Assembly (NCBI RefSeq): GCF_014699135.1
Contig: NZ_JACOFT010000002.1
Location: 186,001-250,000 of the forward strand
DNA length: 64,000 bases
Source: Cognatundibacterium aquatile
GTDB lineage: Bacteria > Pseudomonadota > Gammaproteobacteria > Burkholderiales > Burkholderiaceae_D
Direction of reading: 5' to 3'
Shown: positions 45,063-54,776 of the stretch, in pieces
Layout of the letters: each line of letters opens with the position of its first letter
Position numbering within the stretch: position 1 is the first letter of the stretch
The notes under the pieces: generated by a model
What the model was told of the DNA's origin: nothing
Database searches by the model: none
What the model saw: only the letters and a program-made list of their open reading frames with translations
Made by a program: the position numbers and the translations under genes

Positions 45063-46215
45063 GTGATGCAACCTCTGAGTTGAGTAACAGAGCGCCTTCT
45101 TCAACGATGCGTTGCTTGTTGTTCAGTGCAGCATTCGATGTCACATCGGCATAACTGACATCACGGTCTTTGCGCACAATATTGATTTTTTGTTTTTGAA
45201 ACTCACCTTCGCGTTTTTCCAGGAAAACATAGTTATAAAGACCTTCAACGATCAGTGCAGCATTCGGTATACGAAACGCTTTCTTATCGCTATCGGCCAA
45301 AAATGACACGCGGGCAAACATTTCCGGACGCAGCTTTCTGTCCTTGTTATTTAAAACTCCCCTGATTTGTATCCGCCGTGTGGTTGGATCAAGCGCTAAA
45401 CCAACACGATCAACAAGTGCATCAAAAATCTGATCGGGATAAGCGTCAAATTCAAGCTGAATCTTTTGTCCGTTCTTGATGTTGCCTATATACCGTTCAG
45501 GGACATCTACGAGCACCCACAATCGGTTTAAATCCGTTATCGTCAACAATGGAGCCGTGGCATCGGGGCGTACTTCCAGGCCTGGGTTAATTTGCTTATC
45601 TGTCACCAGCCCGCTGATCGGGGCTTTCAGAACGAATTTTCCATTTTCGCTGCCTTGCGCATTCAGGTTGCGCATGCGCAAGCCGGCGCGTTTTGTTTCT
45701 GCTGCAGCCTGCAGATAATCAGCTTCGGCAGATTCAACATCCTTACGCGCAATCACTTCTTGCTCGAGTAATTTTTGTGTTCGATCCAGATTTAGTTTCT
45801 TACGCTGCTGGTCTGCTTTGGCTTTTGCGAAGTCGGCGTCTGCCGTTGCCATATCCGGCGAGTCCAGTATCAGAAGCGGAGTATCTCTCTTAACGTAATC
45901 GCCAATCTCGACGGTAGAGCGGATGACGCGTCCTGCAACAGGCGAGCTGACGCGGCTAGTCACGTTTTCGTCGTAAGCGAGTTTGCCGTTCATCGTGTCC
46001 GCTATAGGCAAGCTGACTTCGCTGATGGTTGCTAATTTGATTGAAGCAAGTTGCGGTGCATTTGCCGGGTAGCTTATTTTTCCGATTTCCGCTTTTGCTG
46101 TCTGCGGAGTGTCTGTCTTTTTCTCAGTCGCTGTGACTAGTTTTGCGGAGTAGATTACAGCGATGCCAGCGAAAGCAAGCGCGATAAGTACAACAGGGAT
46201 TTGACGTAATTTCAT
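45052..46215 (-). CDS. Metal efflux RND periplasmic adaptor (CzcB/CusB-like)
   Basis: The 387-residue membrane-fusion protein has an N-terminal anchor (LALVVLIALAF-like hydrophobic stretch, residues 7-24), the lipoyl half GRVIRSTVEIGDYVKRDTPL, a coiled coil with QQRKKLNLDRTQKLLEQE, the second half GLVTDKQINPGLEVRPDA and the VDVPERYIGNIKNGQ barrel segment. There is no N-terminal Met or His-rich metal site like that of CusB. It overlaps the channel gene by four bases and the pump gene by 11. Confidence 0.92.
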   Translation of the reverse strand: MKLRQIPVVLIALAFAGIAVIYSAKLVTATEKKTDTPQTAKAEIGKISYPANAPQLASIKLATISEVSLPIADTMNGKLAYDENVTSRVSSPVAGRVIRSTVEIGDYVKRDTPLLILDSPDMATADADFAKAKADQQRKKLNLDRTQKLLEQEVIARKDVESAEADYLQAAAETKRAGLRMRNLNAQGSENGKFVLKAPISGLVTDKQINPGLEVRPDATAPLLTITDLNRLWVLVDVPERYIGNIKNGQKIQLEFDAYPDQIFDALVDRVGLALDPTTRRIQIRGVLNNKDRKLRPEMFARVSFLADSDKKAFRIPNAALIVEGLYNYVFLEKREGEFQKQKINIVRKDRDVSYADVTSNAALNNKQRIVEEGALLLNSEVASHAQ

Positions 46216-47597
46216 TTGTGCTCCAATTCTTCCAGGCTGATACGCAGTGTCATGCTGGCTTTCGCCAGATCAGCTTTGGCGTTGATCGTATCTAACTCGA
46301 TTGACCTATAAGTGCGGCGCGCATCCAATACATCCATGACGGGAACGGCACCATTTTTAAAGGCGAATTCAGTCGCCTCTGCTGATTTACGAGCCGCCGG
46401 AAGTAATTCATTTTGAAAGCGCGCCAGCAGTGTCTTTGATGTTTGCAGTGATTCAAACTGCAGGTTCAATTCGTTGCGTGCTGCATCAATGGTTTTTGCT
46501 AAGTTTTCTTGCGCCGCATCGACGGCGACTTCCGCAGCGCGGATTTCTCCCTGAAATTCGTAGCGACTGAACAAGGGGATTTGTATGGAAATGCCATAGC
46601 TATTTCCGGAGCCCAGTTGATTGGCGGGGCTGGTTGGATAATGCTCGAATTGCAGGCCAACAGTGACATCACGTGTCCTTGCTGCGAGGGCTAATTTCCG
46701 TGCCGCCAGCGCAGCGTCCAGTCTGGCTTTCGCCGCAGCAACGTCCGTGCGTTTCTGAATTAATTCTTCTGACAAAACGCTTGCTGGCAACGCATCTTCA
46801 GTGTGCCAATCATCCATGACCTGTAGCGACATGAACGGTGCTTTGATACCTATGAGTAAGGCCAGAGCACTTTGAGCACGTTTAAGTTCACTGGCTGACT
46901 GCAGCAGATCATTTTCTGCGCGCAACGCATCCACACGTACCCGGGCGACATCTGCACCAGCAATATCCCCTGATTTTTTGCGCTTATCCGCCGCGTTTAA
47001 GGTCGCCTGATAAGAATCAGAATTTTCTTTACTGATACGTAATTTGTGTTGCGCTGCCGCCAGATCAAAATAAGCAGCACCGATCATTTGTTTTAATTGA
47101 CGCTCTGTGTCGTTAAAGTCCAGCCGACTGGCCCTTTCAAGATGCGTCGCAGCTTCAAGCCGTAATTCACGCTTGCCACCGCGTTCGACAAGCTGATCAA
47201 TTCTGAGGGTGCTATCGACGGTTTTATTTTTCAGCGAACCTGGACCTATACCTAGTCTGGGATTGATCCCGCTGGTTTGAATTGTCAGATTTGGGTTGGG
47301 GGCTGCGCCAGCGATTGTCGTTGCCGCCTCTGCATTGGCGACATTGGTTTTTCCAAGCTTCAAATCATGGTTGTATTGACGTGCTAACTGAATTGCACGT
47401 TCCAGACTGAGTGGCGATAAGACCACTTCCGGAATGTTTCCGGAAATGTCGGTATTGTTATGTGCCTTGTTTGATTGGTTCTGAACTGGTTCAATGAGTG
47501 ACTGAGCATAGCTATGTATTGCTGAGCTACATGCTGCGGCAATGGCTATCCTGACGACCCAATTAAACTTTGCCAGTGTAGGGCAAGGTTTAGTCAT
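46212..47597 (-). CDS. TolC-family outer-membrane channel (CzcC/CusC-like)
   Basis: The 461-residue product has a signal peptide (cut near SYAQS) and two TolC repeat halves, each with a long coiled coil. Markers are LERAIQLARQYNHDLKLGKT, YGISIQIPLFSRYEFQGEI and KNGAVPVMDVLDARRTY. It is the first gene of the pump operon. The operon promoter with the TGTCA repeats lies in the 120 bases upstream (47598-47717). Confidence 0.9.
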   Translation of the reverse strand: MTKPCPTLAKFNWVVRIAIAAACSSAIHSYAQSLIEPVQNQSNKAHNNTDISGNIPEVVLSPLSLERAIQLARQYNHDLKLGKTNVANAEAATTIAGAAPNPNLTIQTSGINPRLGIGPGSLKNKTVDSTLRIDQLVERGGKRELRLEAATHLERASRLDFNDTERQLKQMIGAAYFDLAAAQHKLRISKENSDSYQATLNAADKRKKSGDIAGADVARVRVDALRAENDLLQSASELKRAQSALALLIGIKAPFMSLQVMDDWHTEDALPASVLSEELIQKRTDVAAAKARLDAALAARKLALAARTRDVTVGLQFEHYPTSPANQLGSGNSYGISIQIPLFSRYEFQGEIRAAEVAVDAAQENLAKTIDAARNELNLQFESLQTSKTLLARFQNELLPAARKSAEATEFAFKNGAVPVMDVLDARRTYRSIELDTINAKADLAKASMTLRISLEELEHK

Positions 47598-47660
47598 TTT
47601 TATCCTGCATGATGGGAGTAATACATTGCCCCATTATGCAAATGCAAACTGTCAAAAACA

Positions 47661-47687
47661 TGACAGTAAGCTGACAAAATCCTGACA
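47661..47687 (-). promoter_or_regulatory. Candidate OmpR-family binding box before the metal-pump operon
   Basis: Three TGACA motifs on plus (47661-47665, 47672-47676, 47683-47687), that is TGTCA on minus, lie exactly 11 bases apart, the helical repeat spacing used by OmpR/PhoB-type regulators. An exact TTGACA (minus, 47655-47650) follows immediately and could be the -35 of the pump operon. No good -10 at 17 bases was found, consistent with an activator-dependent promoter. Confidence 0.55.
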
Positions 47688-47717
47688 ACTAAAAATATAA
47701 ACGTTATTCTTTAACCG

Positions 47718-49115
47718 TCATTCATTATCGCGAATTGCCGGAAAGTGAACCGAAAAAATGGTGCCTCCTGCTTCGGCGTCACTGATCGTGATTTGCGCAT
47801 TATGATCTTTGACAATGTCGGCAACGATTGCCAGTCCGATACCATTCCCTTTGACACGTTCACCTGTTCCTTCGTAGATACGATAGTGACGGTGAAAAAT
47901 CAATTCTCTCTCTGCCTCAGGTATGCCCGGGCCGTTATCTTCAACGGAAAAAATTACTTGTTCGCCTTCGGTAAAGGTGTTGACCGTGACGACCCCACCC
48001 TCTGGGGTATAACTGATCGCGTTATCGATCAGATTTTCTATCAGATCGCGCAGTAAGAAAGCATCGCCGGAAATACGCGTCGGAGCAAGCTCAAAACCTA
48101 AGTCGATATTTTTTTTATCAGCCGTGCCCAGAAAATGAGGAATGCAATCAGTCACGATCATATCGAGCGATACGGGCTCTAGTCGTTTTCGTTCAAATTT
48201 ACTTGGTTCTGCTCTTGCGAGTGAAAGCAACTGATTTGTTTGCCGTATCATCCGTTCGGTTGAAATCATCATTAACGAGATGGATCTGGCTGTTGTTGTC
48301 TCGCTCGCATATTTGTCCTGTAGCCATTCGATTTGCGCTTTTAATCCGGCTAAAGGCGTGCGTAACTGATGCGCAATATTGGCCAGAAACTCTTGTTGGG
48401 CATTGGAACCGATTTCTATTTTTTTGAGCAAACGGTTAATGGCGGTCACCACAGCACCAAGTTCCAAAGCGTTTTCTTCAACCGGGATCGCAGACAGCGC
48501 ATCAAAATCGCGTTGATTCAGATCCGCCTGTATTTTCTTCAGTGGTAACAAACCTTTTGTTACCGCGATCCACACCACGCCCAGAAGTAAAAAGGTTAAA
48601 GCCCCTTCGATAAATATTAACGCTGTCAGTATTCTGGTACGGATCGCATTACGCTTTTTTAACGTCTCGCCAGCATAAATGACGACATCCTGATCGCCCG
48701 CTGAAAATTTAATATTAATGATACGAATCTCTTCTCCACGCATTTTTCCATTTGAAAAATGAGGTTCGTCGAGATTCTCCGGCTGAGCCAGAGTCGGAAA
48801 GTCGGAATCGCCAGCCAGCGTCTGATTTTTTTGATTGCGGATCGCAAAATAGATGGTGTTGATATGATCAACCCTTAGTACCTGCTCTACAGAAGAGGGC
48901 AGATCTACGCTGATGCCAGCTTCTGTTTTATTTAACCGGGTCGCCAGTGCCCAGCATGTATCAGCCAGACTTTGGTCAAACGCAAGTTGAGCCGGCTCCC
49001 AGGCCAGCCAGTACACAAGACCGCCGCCGATGAAATTCACTAATAAAAGGGGAATGATTAACCATCCTAATAGACTGCGACGAATGCTTGGCTGTCCGGA
49101 ACTCATCAGTTTCAC
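47718..49115 (-). CDS. Sensor histidine kinase of an OmpR-type pair
   Basis: The 465-residue kinase has a membrane segment near residues 15-36, a periplasmic sensor of about 130 residues (2CSK-type N-terminal pattern), a second membrane segment near 165-185, HAMP, and a HisKA domain with NIAHQLRTPLAGLK (His about 250). The ATP domain has NLIDNAISYTPEGG, VEDNGPGIP and GIGLAIV. It phosphorylates the response regulator encoded just before it with a four-base overlap. Position next to the metal pump suggests metal sensing, but the TctE/QseC-like sensor gives no ligand. Confidence 0.92.
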   Translation of the reverse strand: MKLMSSGQPSIRRSLLGWLIIPLLLVNFIGGGLVYWLAWEPAQLAFDQSLADTCWALATRLNKTEAGISVDLPSSVEQVLRVDHINTIYFAIRNQKNQTLAGDSDFPTLAQPENLDEPHFSNGKMRGEEIRIINIKFSAGDQDVVIYAGETLKKRNAIRTRILTALIFIEGALTFLLLGVVWIAVTKGLLPLKKIQADLNQRDFDALSAIPVEENALELGAVVTAINRLLKKIEIGSNAQQEFLANIAHQLRTPLAGLKAQIEWLQDKYASETTTARSISLMMISTERMIRQTNQLLSLARAEPSKFERKRLEPVSLDMIVTDCIPHFLGTADKKNIDLGFELAPTRISGDAFLLRDLIENLIDNAISYTPEGGVVTVNTFTEGEQVIFSVEDNGPGIPEAERELIFHRHYRIYEGTGERVKGNGIGLAIVADIVKDHNAQITISDAEAGGTIFSVHFPAIRDNE

Positions 49116-49780
49116 TTTTCCTCTTCCAGCATATAGCCAAAGCCACGAATTGTGCGGATCATCACCTTAGCGTTGTTGAGTTTTAAGCGTATCCGTGAGA
49201 CATAGACTTCAATTGCGTTGAGCGAAATATCTCCGTCATGCAGCAAGATGGCATCGATGATCTGCTGTTTGGACACGACACGGTTTTCATTTTTAAGCAG
49301 ATATTCAAGTATTGTCCATTCCCTGGCAGATAAATCGATGACCTGACCATCAACGGCAGCCCGCTTTGTTTGTGAGTCAAGATGAAGCAGACCAAGCCGG
49401 ATTCCGACCGAAGCAGGGGATGATCGTCGGACCAAGGCCTTTAAACGTGCCACTAATTCCAACGTCGAAAAAGGTTTGACGAGATAATCATCTGCCCCCA
49501 TTTCAAAGCCTTTGACGCGATCCAGGATCGCATCTCTTGCAGTCAACATCAGGACGGGGAAATTATTTCGCTGAATTTTCCGTATGTGATGCAGTACATC
49601 AAAACCATCCATATCCGGCAAGCCGATATCCAAAATCATGACCGAGATTTTTTGTTCCTGAGAGATAAAACAGGCGTCTTTACCATTGCGTGCGACGTCC
49701 ACCAACATGCCATGCTCGCGCAACATCTGAGAGATGCCTTCTGCCAGCACCGGATCGTCTTCGACTAAAAGAATATGCAT
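49112..49780 (-). CDS. OmpR-family response regulator
   Basis: The 222-residue protein has a receiver domain with Asp 8 and 9, phospho-acceptor Asp 51 in VMILDIGLPDMDGF and DDYLVKPF. The OmpR-type winged helix has LSAREWTILEYLLKN and VSRIRLKLNNAKVMIRTIRGFGYML. It is first in the two-component operon. The TGTCA triplet at 47661-47687, in front of the pump operon, fits the tandem binding mode of this family. Confidence 0.94.
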   Translation of the reverse strand: MHILLVEDDPVLAEGISQMLREHGMLVDVARNGKDACFISQEQKISVMILDIGLPDMDGFDVLHHIRKIQRNNFPVLMLTARDAILDRVKGFEMGADDYLVKPFSTLELVARLKALVRRSSPASVGIRLGLLHLDSQTKRAAVDGQVIDLSAREWTILEYLLKNENRVVSKQQIIDAILLHDGDISLNAIEVYVSRIRLKLNNAKVMIRTIRGFGYMLEEEK

Positions 49781-49988
49781 AAATGAAAAGGAAGAATGAT
49801 TGGCGATTGAGGACGCTTACTGTTTCGGGACATTATTGCATGAGCGTTGACACAGAGACGCTCTTAAATACGCATCATGCTACGAAGATGGAAGCGCAGC
49901 ATCGTCGTAGTATTGTTTTGTCGCGCGGACGATGAACTGAGTGATAAGCTGAGTTATAAAATGCGTTATGTTGAATTATAATACTGAC

Positions 49989-50390
49989 ATGAAACTTGGA
50001 ATAATCAATCGACACTGGTATGAAAAGAGCATCTGGATCGCATGTATTGCGATCTTTTTGAATGCGCTGCTACCGTCATTGGATTATGCCGTTTCGAAAA
50101 TGATCTCTCCACAAGAGATGGTAGAAATATGCTCTGCTGCCGGAACAAAATTTCTTCCGGCCGAGCAAGTTCTGCTCAGTAAGTCTTCTCCCGATACTAC
50201 GCATCACCAGTTTAAACAATGTTCATTTTGTGCGACGCATGCCGGAACATTTGCGTTGCCGGTTGATCTGTCTGTGCGGTGGATGGTGCCTGTTGGTCAC
50301 GCCTTGCTGCCTTTCCTGTTTTACCATTCCCCTAAGCTATTATTTTCCTGGTTGCATGCGCATCCGCGCGCTCCTCCTGCTATCGGCTGA
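49989..50390 (+). CDS. DUF2946 family protein (first copy)
   Basis: The frame opens at 49968, but the ATG at 49989 gives the normal N terminus MKLGIINRHWYEKSIW with a hydrophobic segment (residues 10-28). Conserved features are EICSAAGTKF, the C-x2-C motif QCSFCATHAGTFALP and the C-terminal RAPPAIG. The same three blocks recur in the second copy at 54354-54776. The conserved Cys and His suggest metal or heme binding in the envelope, unproven. A TATAAT lies at 49977-49982, so close to the start that the message may be nearly leaderless. Confidence 0.75.
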   Translation: MKLGIINRHWYEKSIWIACIAIFLNALLPSLDYAVSKMISPQEMVEICSAAGTKFLPAEQVLLSKSSPDTTHHQFKQCSFCATHAGTFALPVDLSVRWMVPVGHALLPFLFYHSPKLLFSWLHAHPRAPPAIG

Positions 50391-50690
50391 TTGATTGGCT
50401 GATTGTCTTCGCGACTATTATTGAATTTTTTGTGATTCGAGCAGATATCATTCTGTTTCGATCCGTTTGCACATTCATTCATGTCGCCATGACACCTCAG
50501 CATTGTTTGTACGCTGCTGATTGTGATGCTGAATGCATCCCGGCGTACATCTTTCTACCTGATACGTAATTTACGACAGACAGCCGAATTTATTTGCGCT
50601 GAAGCGGGCAACATCTGCTGTATTCGTAAGTTAAAACCCGTCTTACTTTTTCAGGTCAACGGGTGAGCACTATTGTGACCAAGGATCTTT
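50391..50690. other. 300-base leader before the TonB receptor
   Basis: No gene, cobalamin riboswitch signature or Fur-like box was recognised. A small repeat ACCCGT / ACGGGT lies near 50635-50665. The receptor has a good AAGGA site at 50681-50685. Confidence 0.4.
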
Positions 50691-52802
50691 ATGTTTTTCT
50701 GTACATCGTCTGCTAACCGTTTAATTCATCAAGCTCATTCAGAGCGATTTTCCCTTCCTGTTTTAAGAACTTGTGCGCTTGTTATTGCAAGTTTATTTGC
50801 TCCTGTCGGTATTAACTCCGCCTCAGCAGAAACTGTCGCCAATAGTGGCGGCGGGCTCAATGATTCAGCAATGGAAATTGGTAAAGTCGAAATCAGCGGC
50901 CAAAAAAATGGCCCGATAGCGGCAAAAAGTGTCCTCAGTTCCGTCGATATTCTTGGTTCCGATCTGATACAGACCCAGCAGGTAGTGAATACGTGGGAGC
51001 TCTTCAGCAAAGCACCTGGTGTGATGATGACCCAGTTCAGGCAAGGGAGTGAATCAGGTAAGCTGTCTTTCCGTGGCTTCAATGGTGAAGGTGAAGTGAA
51101 CGCGGTCAAGTTGCTGATCGATGGTGTGCCGAGTAATGATAATGGCGGCGGCATGCAACTGCTGGACATGTTATTCCCATTAGAAATCAGATCGATTGAA
51201 GTCGTACGTGGAACGAATGATCCACGTTATGGACTGCACAATATCGCCGGAAATGCGAACATCGTTACTCGTAGCGGTGGCAACTACAACGACGCGCGGG
51301 TGACCTACGGCAGCTTTGATACAAAAGAGGTACAGCTCGCAAAAGGATGGGAAAGCAATAACTGGTCGCAGAATTATTTTGCCGGTTATCTGAAATCAGC
51401 GGGATATCGTGATAACGCGACCTTTGAAAAATCCACCGTGGGTGGCAAATGGTTTTATACCACTGATGATGCTCGTATGCGATTTGGCGTCATTGCGCGT
51501 CATACAGAAAGTAATGGAGATGAAGCCGGTTACCTGACGGCAGCTGATGCTTATACTCGTCCGACGATATCGTATCCTTATGCGCAGTCTGAAGGTGGCA
51601 ATCGTCAGATGAATCAATTAAGTGTGCATATTGATGCTGATCCTACAGATAAAATATCGCTGGCGACTAAGGTGTATCTGAATCAGATAAAAGATCAGCG
51701 CTGGTTACGCTATTCCAGTACAACATCGCAACAGGAACGTGTTATCGATGAAACGCATGTCGGCGTTCTGAATTCTGTGACGTATCGCCCAGGTCTTGCA
51801 TTAACAGATTGGTTGAAAGATCTGGCGATTGAGGCGGGCGTCAATGCCGAACATCAGGATGATAAAAGTCCGCGTTACAGTACGTCGAACAAGGTAAGGG
51901 TGACGACGACCCGAGATCAAAAATTTACGCTGAATAATTACGGGGCATATATACAGGCCGCCATTCAGACAACAGATACCTTAAAAATTATTCCTGCGTA
52001 TCGCGTGGATAAATTTGATGGCAGTTTTACTGACGTATCCAAAAATGTGCACTACGGTATTCAGGATTATGGGGTGATCGGTCAGCCCAAGCTGAGCATC
52101 GTGTACTCGCCATTGCACTCAGCTAGTGTCTATGGCAATTGGGGGCGGACATTCCAGATTGGAGCGGGTGCTGCAGCATACAAATCGAATAAAAATGATT
52201 TGCGCCCGTCGATTAATGATGGCTGGGAAGCTGGCGTTAAACTGGCACCAGCCAGCTGGATAAACGGTCGCTTTTCTGTGTGGGAACAAAGTGCATCGGA
52301 TGAAGTAAAACGCCGTTTGAATGATCCCTCCGGCGATTCTGAAAACGTCGGCAGTACCAGACGCAGCGGTATAGACCTGCAGGTAAATATCCGTCCTGAC
52401 CAATACAGCAGCGCGTGGTTTTCCTATTCACGTCAACGCTCAAAGATTGTTGTACCTGACCCAACTGCACCAATAACGGCAGGTAAAGAAATTGACCACG
52501 TACCCGGATATATATTTTCCGCTGGCTATGATGTTCAGGTGTCGCCGGCATTGCAGTTATCCGTATCAGGTAATGGGCAGGGCGATTATTATCTGACCAC
52601 GGCGAACACTGGAAGTAAATATGGTGCGTACGCGTTGTTTAATGTCGGTGCTAAATACAAATTCACCTCATCGGTAGAGTTGGAATTCCAGGTGAAAAAT
52701 CTGGCTAATCGTTACTACGAATATGTGTGGATTAATGATCAGACACGTCATTCTCCTGGTGACGGCCGGGCATTTTATCTTTCTGCCAATATGAAGTTTT
52801 AA
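50691..52802 (+). CDS. TonB-dependent outer-membrane receptor
   Basis: The 703-residue product has a signal peptide cut near NSASA (residue 46). The plug domain (about 75-195) shows NTWELFSKAPGVM, KLSFRGFNGEGE, KLLIDGVPSNDN and SIEVVRGTNDPRYGLHNIAGNANIVTR. A 22-strand barrel follows and ends with the aromatic FYLSANMKF. It imports metal chelates, siderophores or cobalamin-like ligands using TonB energy. The ligand is not evident. Neighbours (PepSY protein and two DUF2946 genes) suggest iron or copper. Confidence 0.93.
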   Translation: MFFCTSSANRLIHQAHSERFSLPVLRTCALVIASLFAPVGINSASAETVANSGGGLNDSAMEIGKVEISGQKNGPIAAKSVLSSVDILGSDLIQTQQVVNTWELFSKAPGVMMTQFRQGSESGKLSFRGFNGEGEVNAVKLLIDGVPSNDNGGGMQLLDMLFPLEIRSIEVVRGTNDPRYGLHNIAGNANIVTRSGGNYNDARVTYGSFDTKEVQLAKGWESNNWSQNYFAGYLKSAGYRDNATFEKSTVGGKWFYTTDDARMRFGVIARHTESNGDEAGYLTAADAYTRPTISYPYAQSEGGNRQMNQLSVHIDADPTDKISLATKVYLNQIKDQRWLRYSSTTSQQERVIDETHVGVLNSVTYRPGLALTDWLKDLAIEAGVNAEHQDDKSPRYSTSNKVRVTTTRDQKFTLNNYGAYIQAAIQTTDTLKIIPAYRVDKFDGSFTDVSKNVHYGIQDYGVIGQPKLSIVYSPLHSASVYGNWGRTFQIGAGAAAYKSNKNDLRPSINDGWEAGVKLAPASWINGRFSVWEQSASDEVKRRLNDPSGDSENVGSTRRSGIDLQVNIRPDQYSSAWFSYSRQRSKIVVPDPTAPITAGKEIDHVPGYIFSAGYDVQVSPALQLSVSGNGQGDYYLTTANTGSKYGAYALFNVGAKYKFTSSVELEFQVKNLANRYYEYVWINDQTRHSPGDGRAFYLSANMKF

Positions 52803-52886
52803 GTGAAATGATCTGCCTGATCAGTGTTTTTCTATACGGTGATCAGACAGGCCTGATAGCTGCTAACTAATTTAAATAGATACCGC

Positions 52887-54254
52887 ATGAATACATTTTT
52901 TTCTGCAACGCGACCTGTCGATATTTACCGGGCGGCATGGCGTTGGCATTTTTACGCAGGCTTACTGGTGCCGCCATTTATGCTGATATTGGCAGTAACG
53001 GGAGCTATCTATTTATTCCACACCGAGATTGATGATTATATTTATCGCGACATCAAGATCGTTAAAGCGACGGCCGGATCGCCGCATTCACATGAACATA
53101 TTGTGCAGACGGCGTTAGCGGCCTATCCCGGTCATGCCTTGCGCTATGTTCCTCCTGCCAGTGAATCTGGCTCTGCTGAGGTGGATATTAAAGGTGATGG
53201 TGGTGATGTGATGGCCATCTTCGTTGATCCCTATCGCGGTACGGTGTTAGGGCGTATGCCGAATCGGGGTATGGTATCGTGGACAATACGGCGACTGCAC
53301 AGTCTGGCATATTTTGGTCCGATCGCGAATGGCATGATTGAAGTGGCTGCGGGGTGGTGTATTTTGCTGGTGATCACTGGCACCTATTTGTGGTGGCCGA
53401 GGCAAAACACATCATCACTGGATGGCGTACTCAAGGTGCGTGGTGTGCCGTCTCAGCGCGTGTTTTGGCGTGATGTGCATGCCGTTACCGGAATCATCGC
53501 CGGGGTATTTATTCTTTTCCTCGCCGTCACTGGCATGCCGTGGTCGATAGTGTGGGGCGACAAAGTGAATCAGTGGGCTAATGGCAGCAACTTTGGTTAT
53601 CCCGCTGGCGTGCGCGTCAGCGTACCCATGTCGGATGAACATATCAATCATGTTGCCCCTGTTGCGTGGTCACTGGAGCAGGCGAAAGCACCTGTTTCTG
53701 CTACTCATGTCCATCCTGCAAGCGATGCAACTACCCTTACTCAGATCAGTCTTGATAAAGCGGTTTCTATTTTTGATCAACTGGGTCTTGCGAAAACCTA
53801 TGCGATCAATTTGCCAGTCACTACGACTGGTGTGTTCACCGGTTCTGTCTATCCAAACGACCTTGCAAAGCAAAGAGTCGTTCATCTTGACCAGTTCTCC
53901 GGACAGGTGTTGCTTGATATGAGTTTTGCCGATTACGGTCCGGTTGGTAAAGGGCTGGAGTGGGGCATCAATGTTCATCTGGGGCAGGAATTTGGTCTGG
54001 CGAATCAACTGCTGATGCTGGCGGTTTGTTGTGCAATTGTGCTGATCTGTATTTCGTCTGCTGTGATGTGGTGGAAGCGGCGTCCCGCAGGGACGATAGG
54101 AATTCCACCGTTACCAGCCAATCGCCACGCGTTAAAAGTTGTTTTTATATTGCTGATGGTGGGCGGTATCATTTTTCCTCTGGTGGGCATTTCTATGTTG
54201 TTGATGTTGGTGCTGGACTATGTATTCGTTATCCGACGCAATACCGTAGATTGA
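52887..54254 (+). CDS. PepSY-associated membrane protein
   Basis: The 455-residue protein has four membrane segments and two PepSY-like periplasmic domains. It begins WRWHFYAGLLVPPFMLILAVTG and contains IRRLHSLAYFGPIANGMIEVAAGWCILLVITGTYLWWP and FWRDVHAVTGIIAGVFILFLAVTG, the pattern of PiuB/FsrB-type proteins. The conserved His and Trp residues fit a ferric-chelate or copper reductase with heme. It sits 85 bases after the receptor gene and probably processes the imported ligand. Specific metal unknown. Confidence 0.9.
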   Translation: MNTFFSATRPVDIYRAAWRWHFYAGLLVPPFMLILAVTGAIYLFHTEIDDYIYRDIKIVKATAGSPHSHEHIVQTALAAYPGHALRYVPPASESGSAEVDIKGDGGDVMAIFVDPYRGTVLGRMPNRGMVSWTIRRLHSLAYFGPIANGMIEVAAGWCILLVITGTYLWWPRQNTSSLDGVLKVRGVPSQRVFWRDVHAVTGIIAGVFILFLAVTGMPWSIVWGDKVNQWANGSNFGYPAGVRVSVPMSDEHINHVAPVAWSLEQAKAPVSATHVHPASDATTLTQISLDKAVSIFDQLGLAKTYAINLPVTTTGVFTGSVYPNDLAKQRVVHLDQFSGQVLLDMSFADYGPVGKGLEWGINVHLGQEFGLANQLLMLAVCCAIVLICISSAVMWWKRRPAGTIGIPPLPANRHALKVVFILLMVGGIIFPLVGISMLLMLVLDYVFVIRRNTVD

Positions 54255-54353
54255 TTTCTTCTGATTTGCTGAATGCCTGTATGCGCCAGATCAAATAATC
54301 CTTCATTTGAGCGCGTACACTATCCTGTGGATTTACTTTTTATTTCATTTTTT

Positions 54354-54776
54354 ATGCGAAATCGTCGACGCAGTAAGGGTTTTAGCTGGATCGCCATTCT
54401 GGCGATTCTGTTGAATTCTCTGATGCCGTTGGCTTCGCAGGCCATCAGTCATTCATCGGCTAAAAGCAGTATTCAAGCGGGCGAATGGAAAGAAATTTGT
54501 GCATCGAATGGATTGAGCTGGGTTTTATTTTCCCCTGCCGGGGCCGTACTCGAAAAAACGAGCGTCAAGCCCGCCGATGTCTCTGATACCGCGCATTTCG
54601 AGCATTGTGCCTATTGTCTGACGAATGCGGCGACATTCGCTTTACCTCCTGTTCCTGAATTTACTTTCCCTGTCACGATCAGTGAAAGTCAGTTTTTCTC
54701 TTTTCAAACGCTGGCCGTCGCAAAAAAAATTGCGTGGCTGGTACCTTCCGTTCGCGCACCTCCCGCCGCCTTTTGA
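54354..54776 (+). CDS. DUF2946 family protein (second copy)
   Basis: The frame opens at 54273, but the ATG at 54354 gives an N terminus (MRNRRRSKGFSWIAILAIL) like the first copy. The same blocks recur: EICASNGLSWV, HFEHCAYCLTNAATFALPP (C-x2-C with a nearby His) and RAPPAAF at the end. Two diverged copies thus flank the receptor-PepSY genes. The ribosome site is poor, so the start is uncertain. Function unknown, metal binding likely. Confidence 0.75.
   Translation: MRNRRRSKGFSWIAILAILLNSLMPLASQAISHSSAKSSIQAGEWKEICASNGLSWVLFSPAGAVLEKTSVKPADVSDTAHFEHCAYCLTNAATFALPPVPEFTFPVTISESQFFSFQTLAVAKKIAWLVPSVRAPPAAF

Noticed and set aside
41976-47597. Copper/silver (Cus) assignment for the metal pump
   Set aside because: The helix-4 motif DFGIIIDSAVV is of the divalent-metal HME type and the adaptor lacks a Met-rich site, so copper/silver is not favoured.
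50391-50690. Possible cobalamin riboswitch or Fur box before the TonB receptor
   Set aside because: No B12-box-like conserved segment and no GATAAT-type repeat found.
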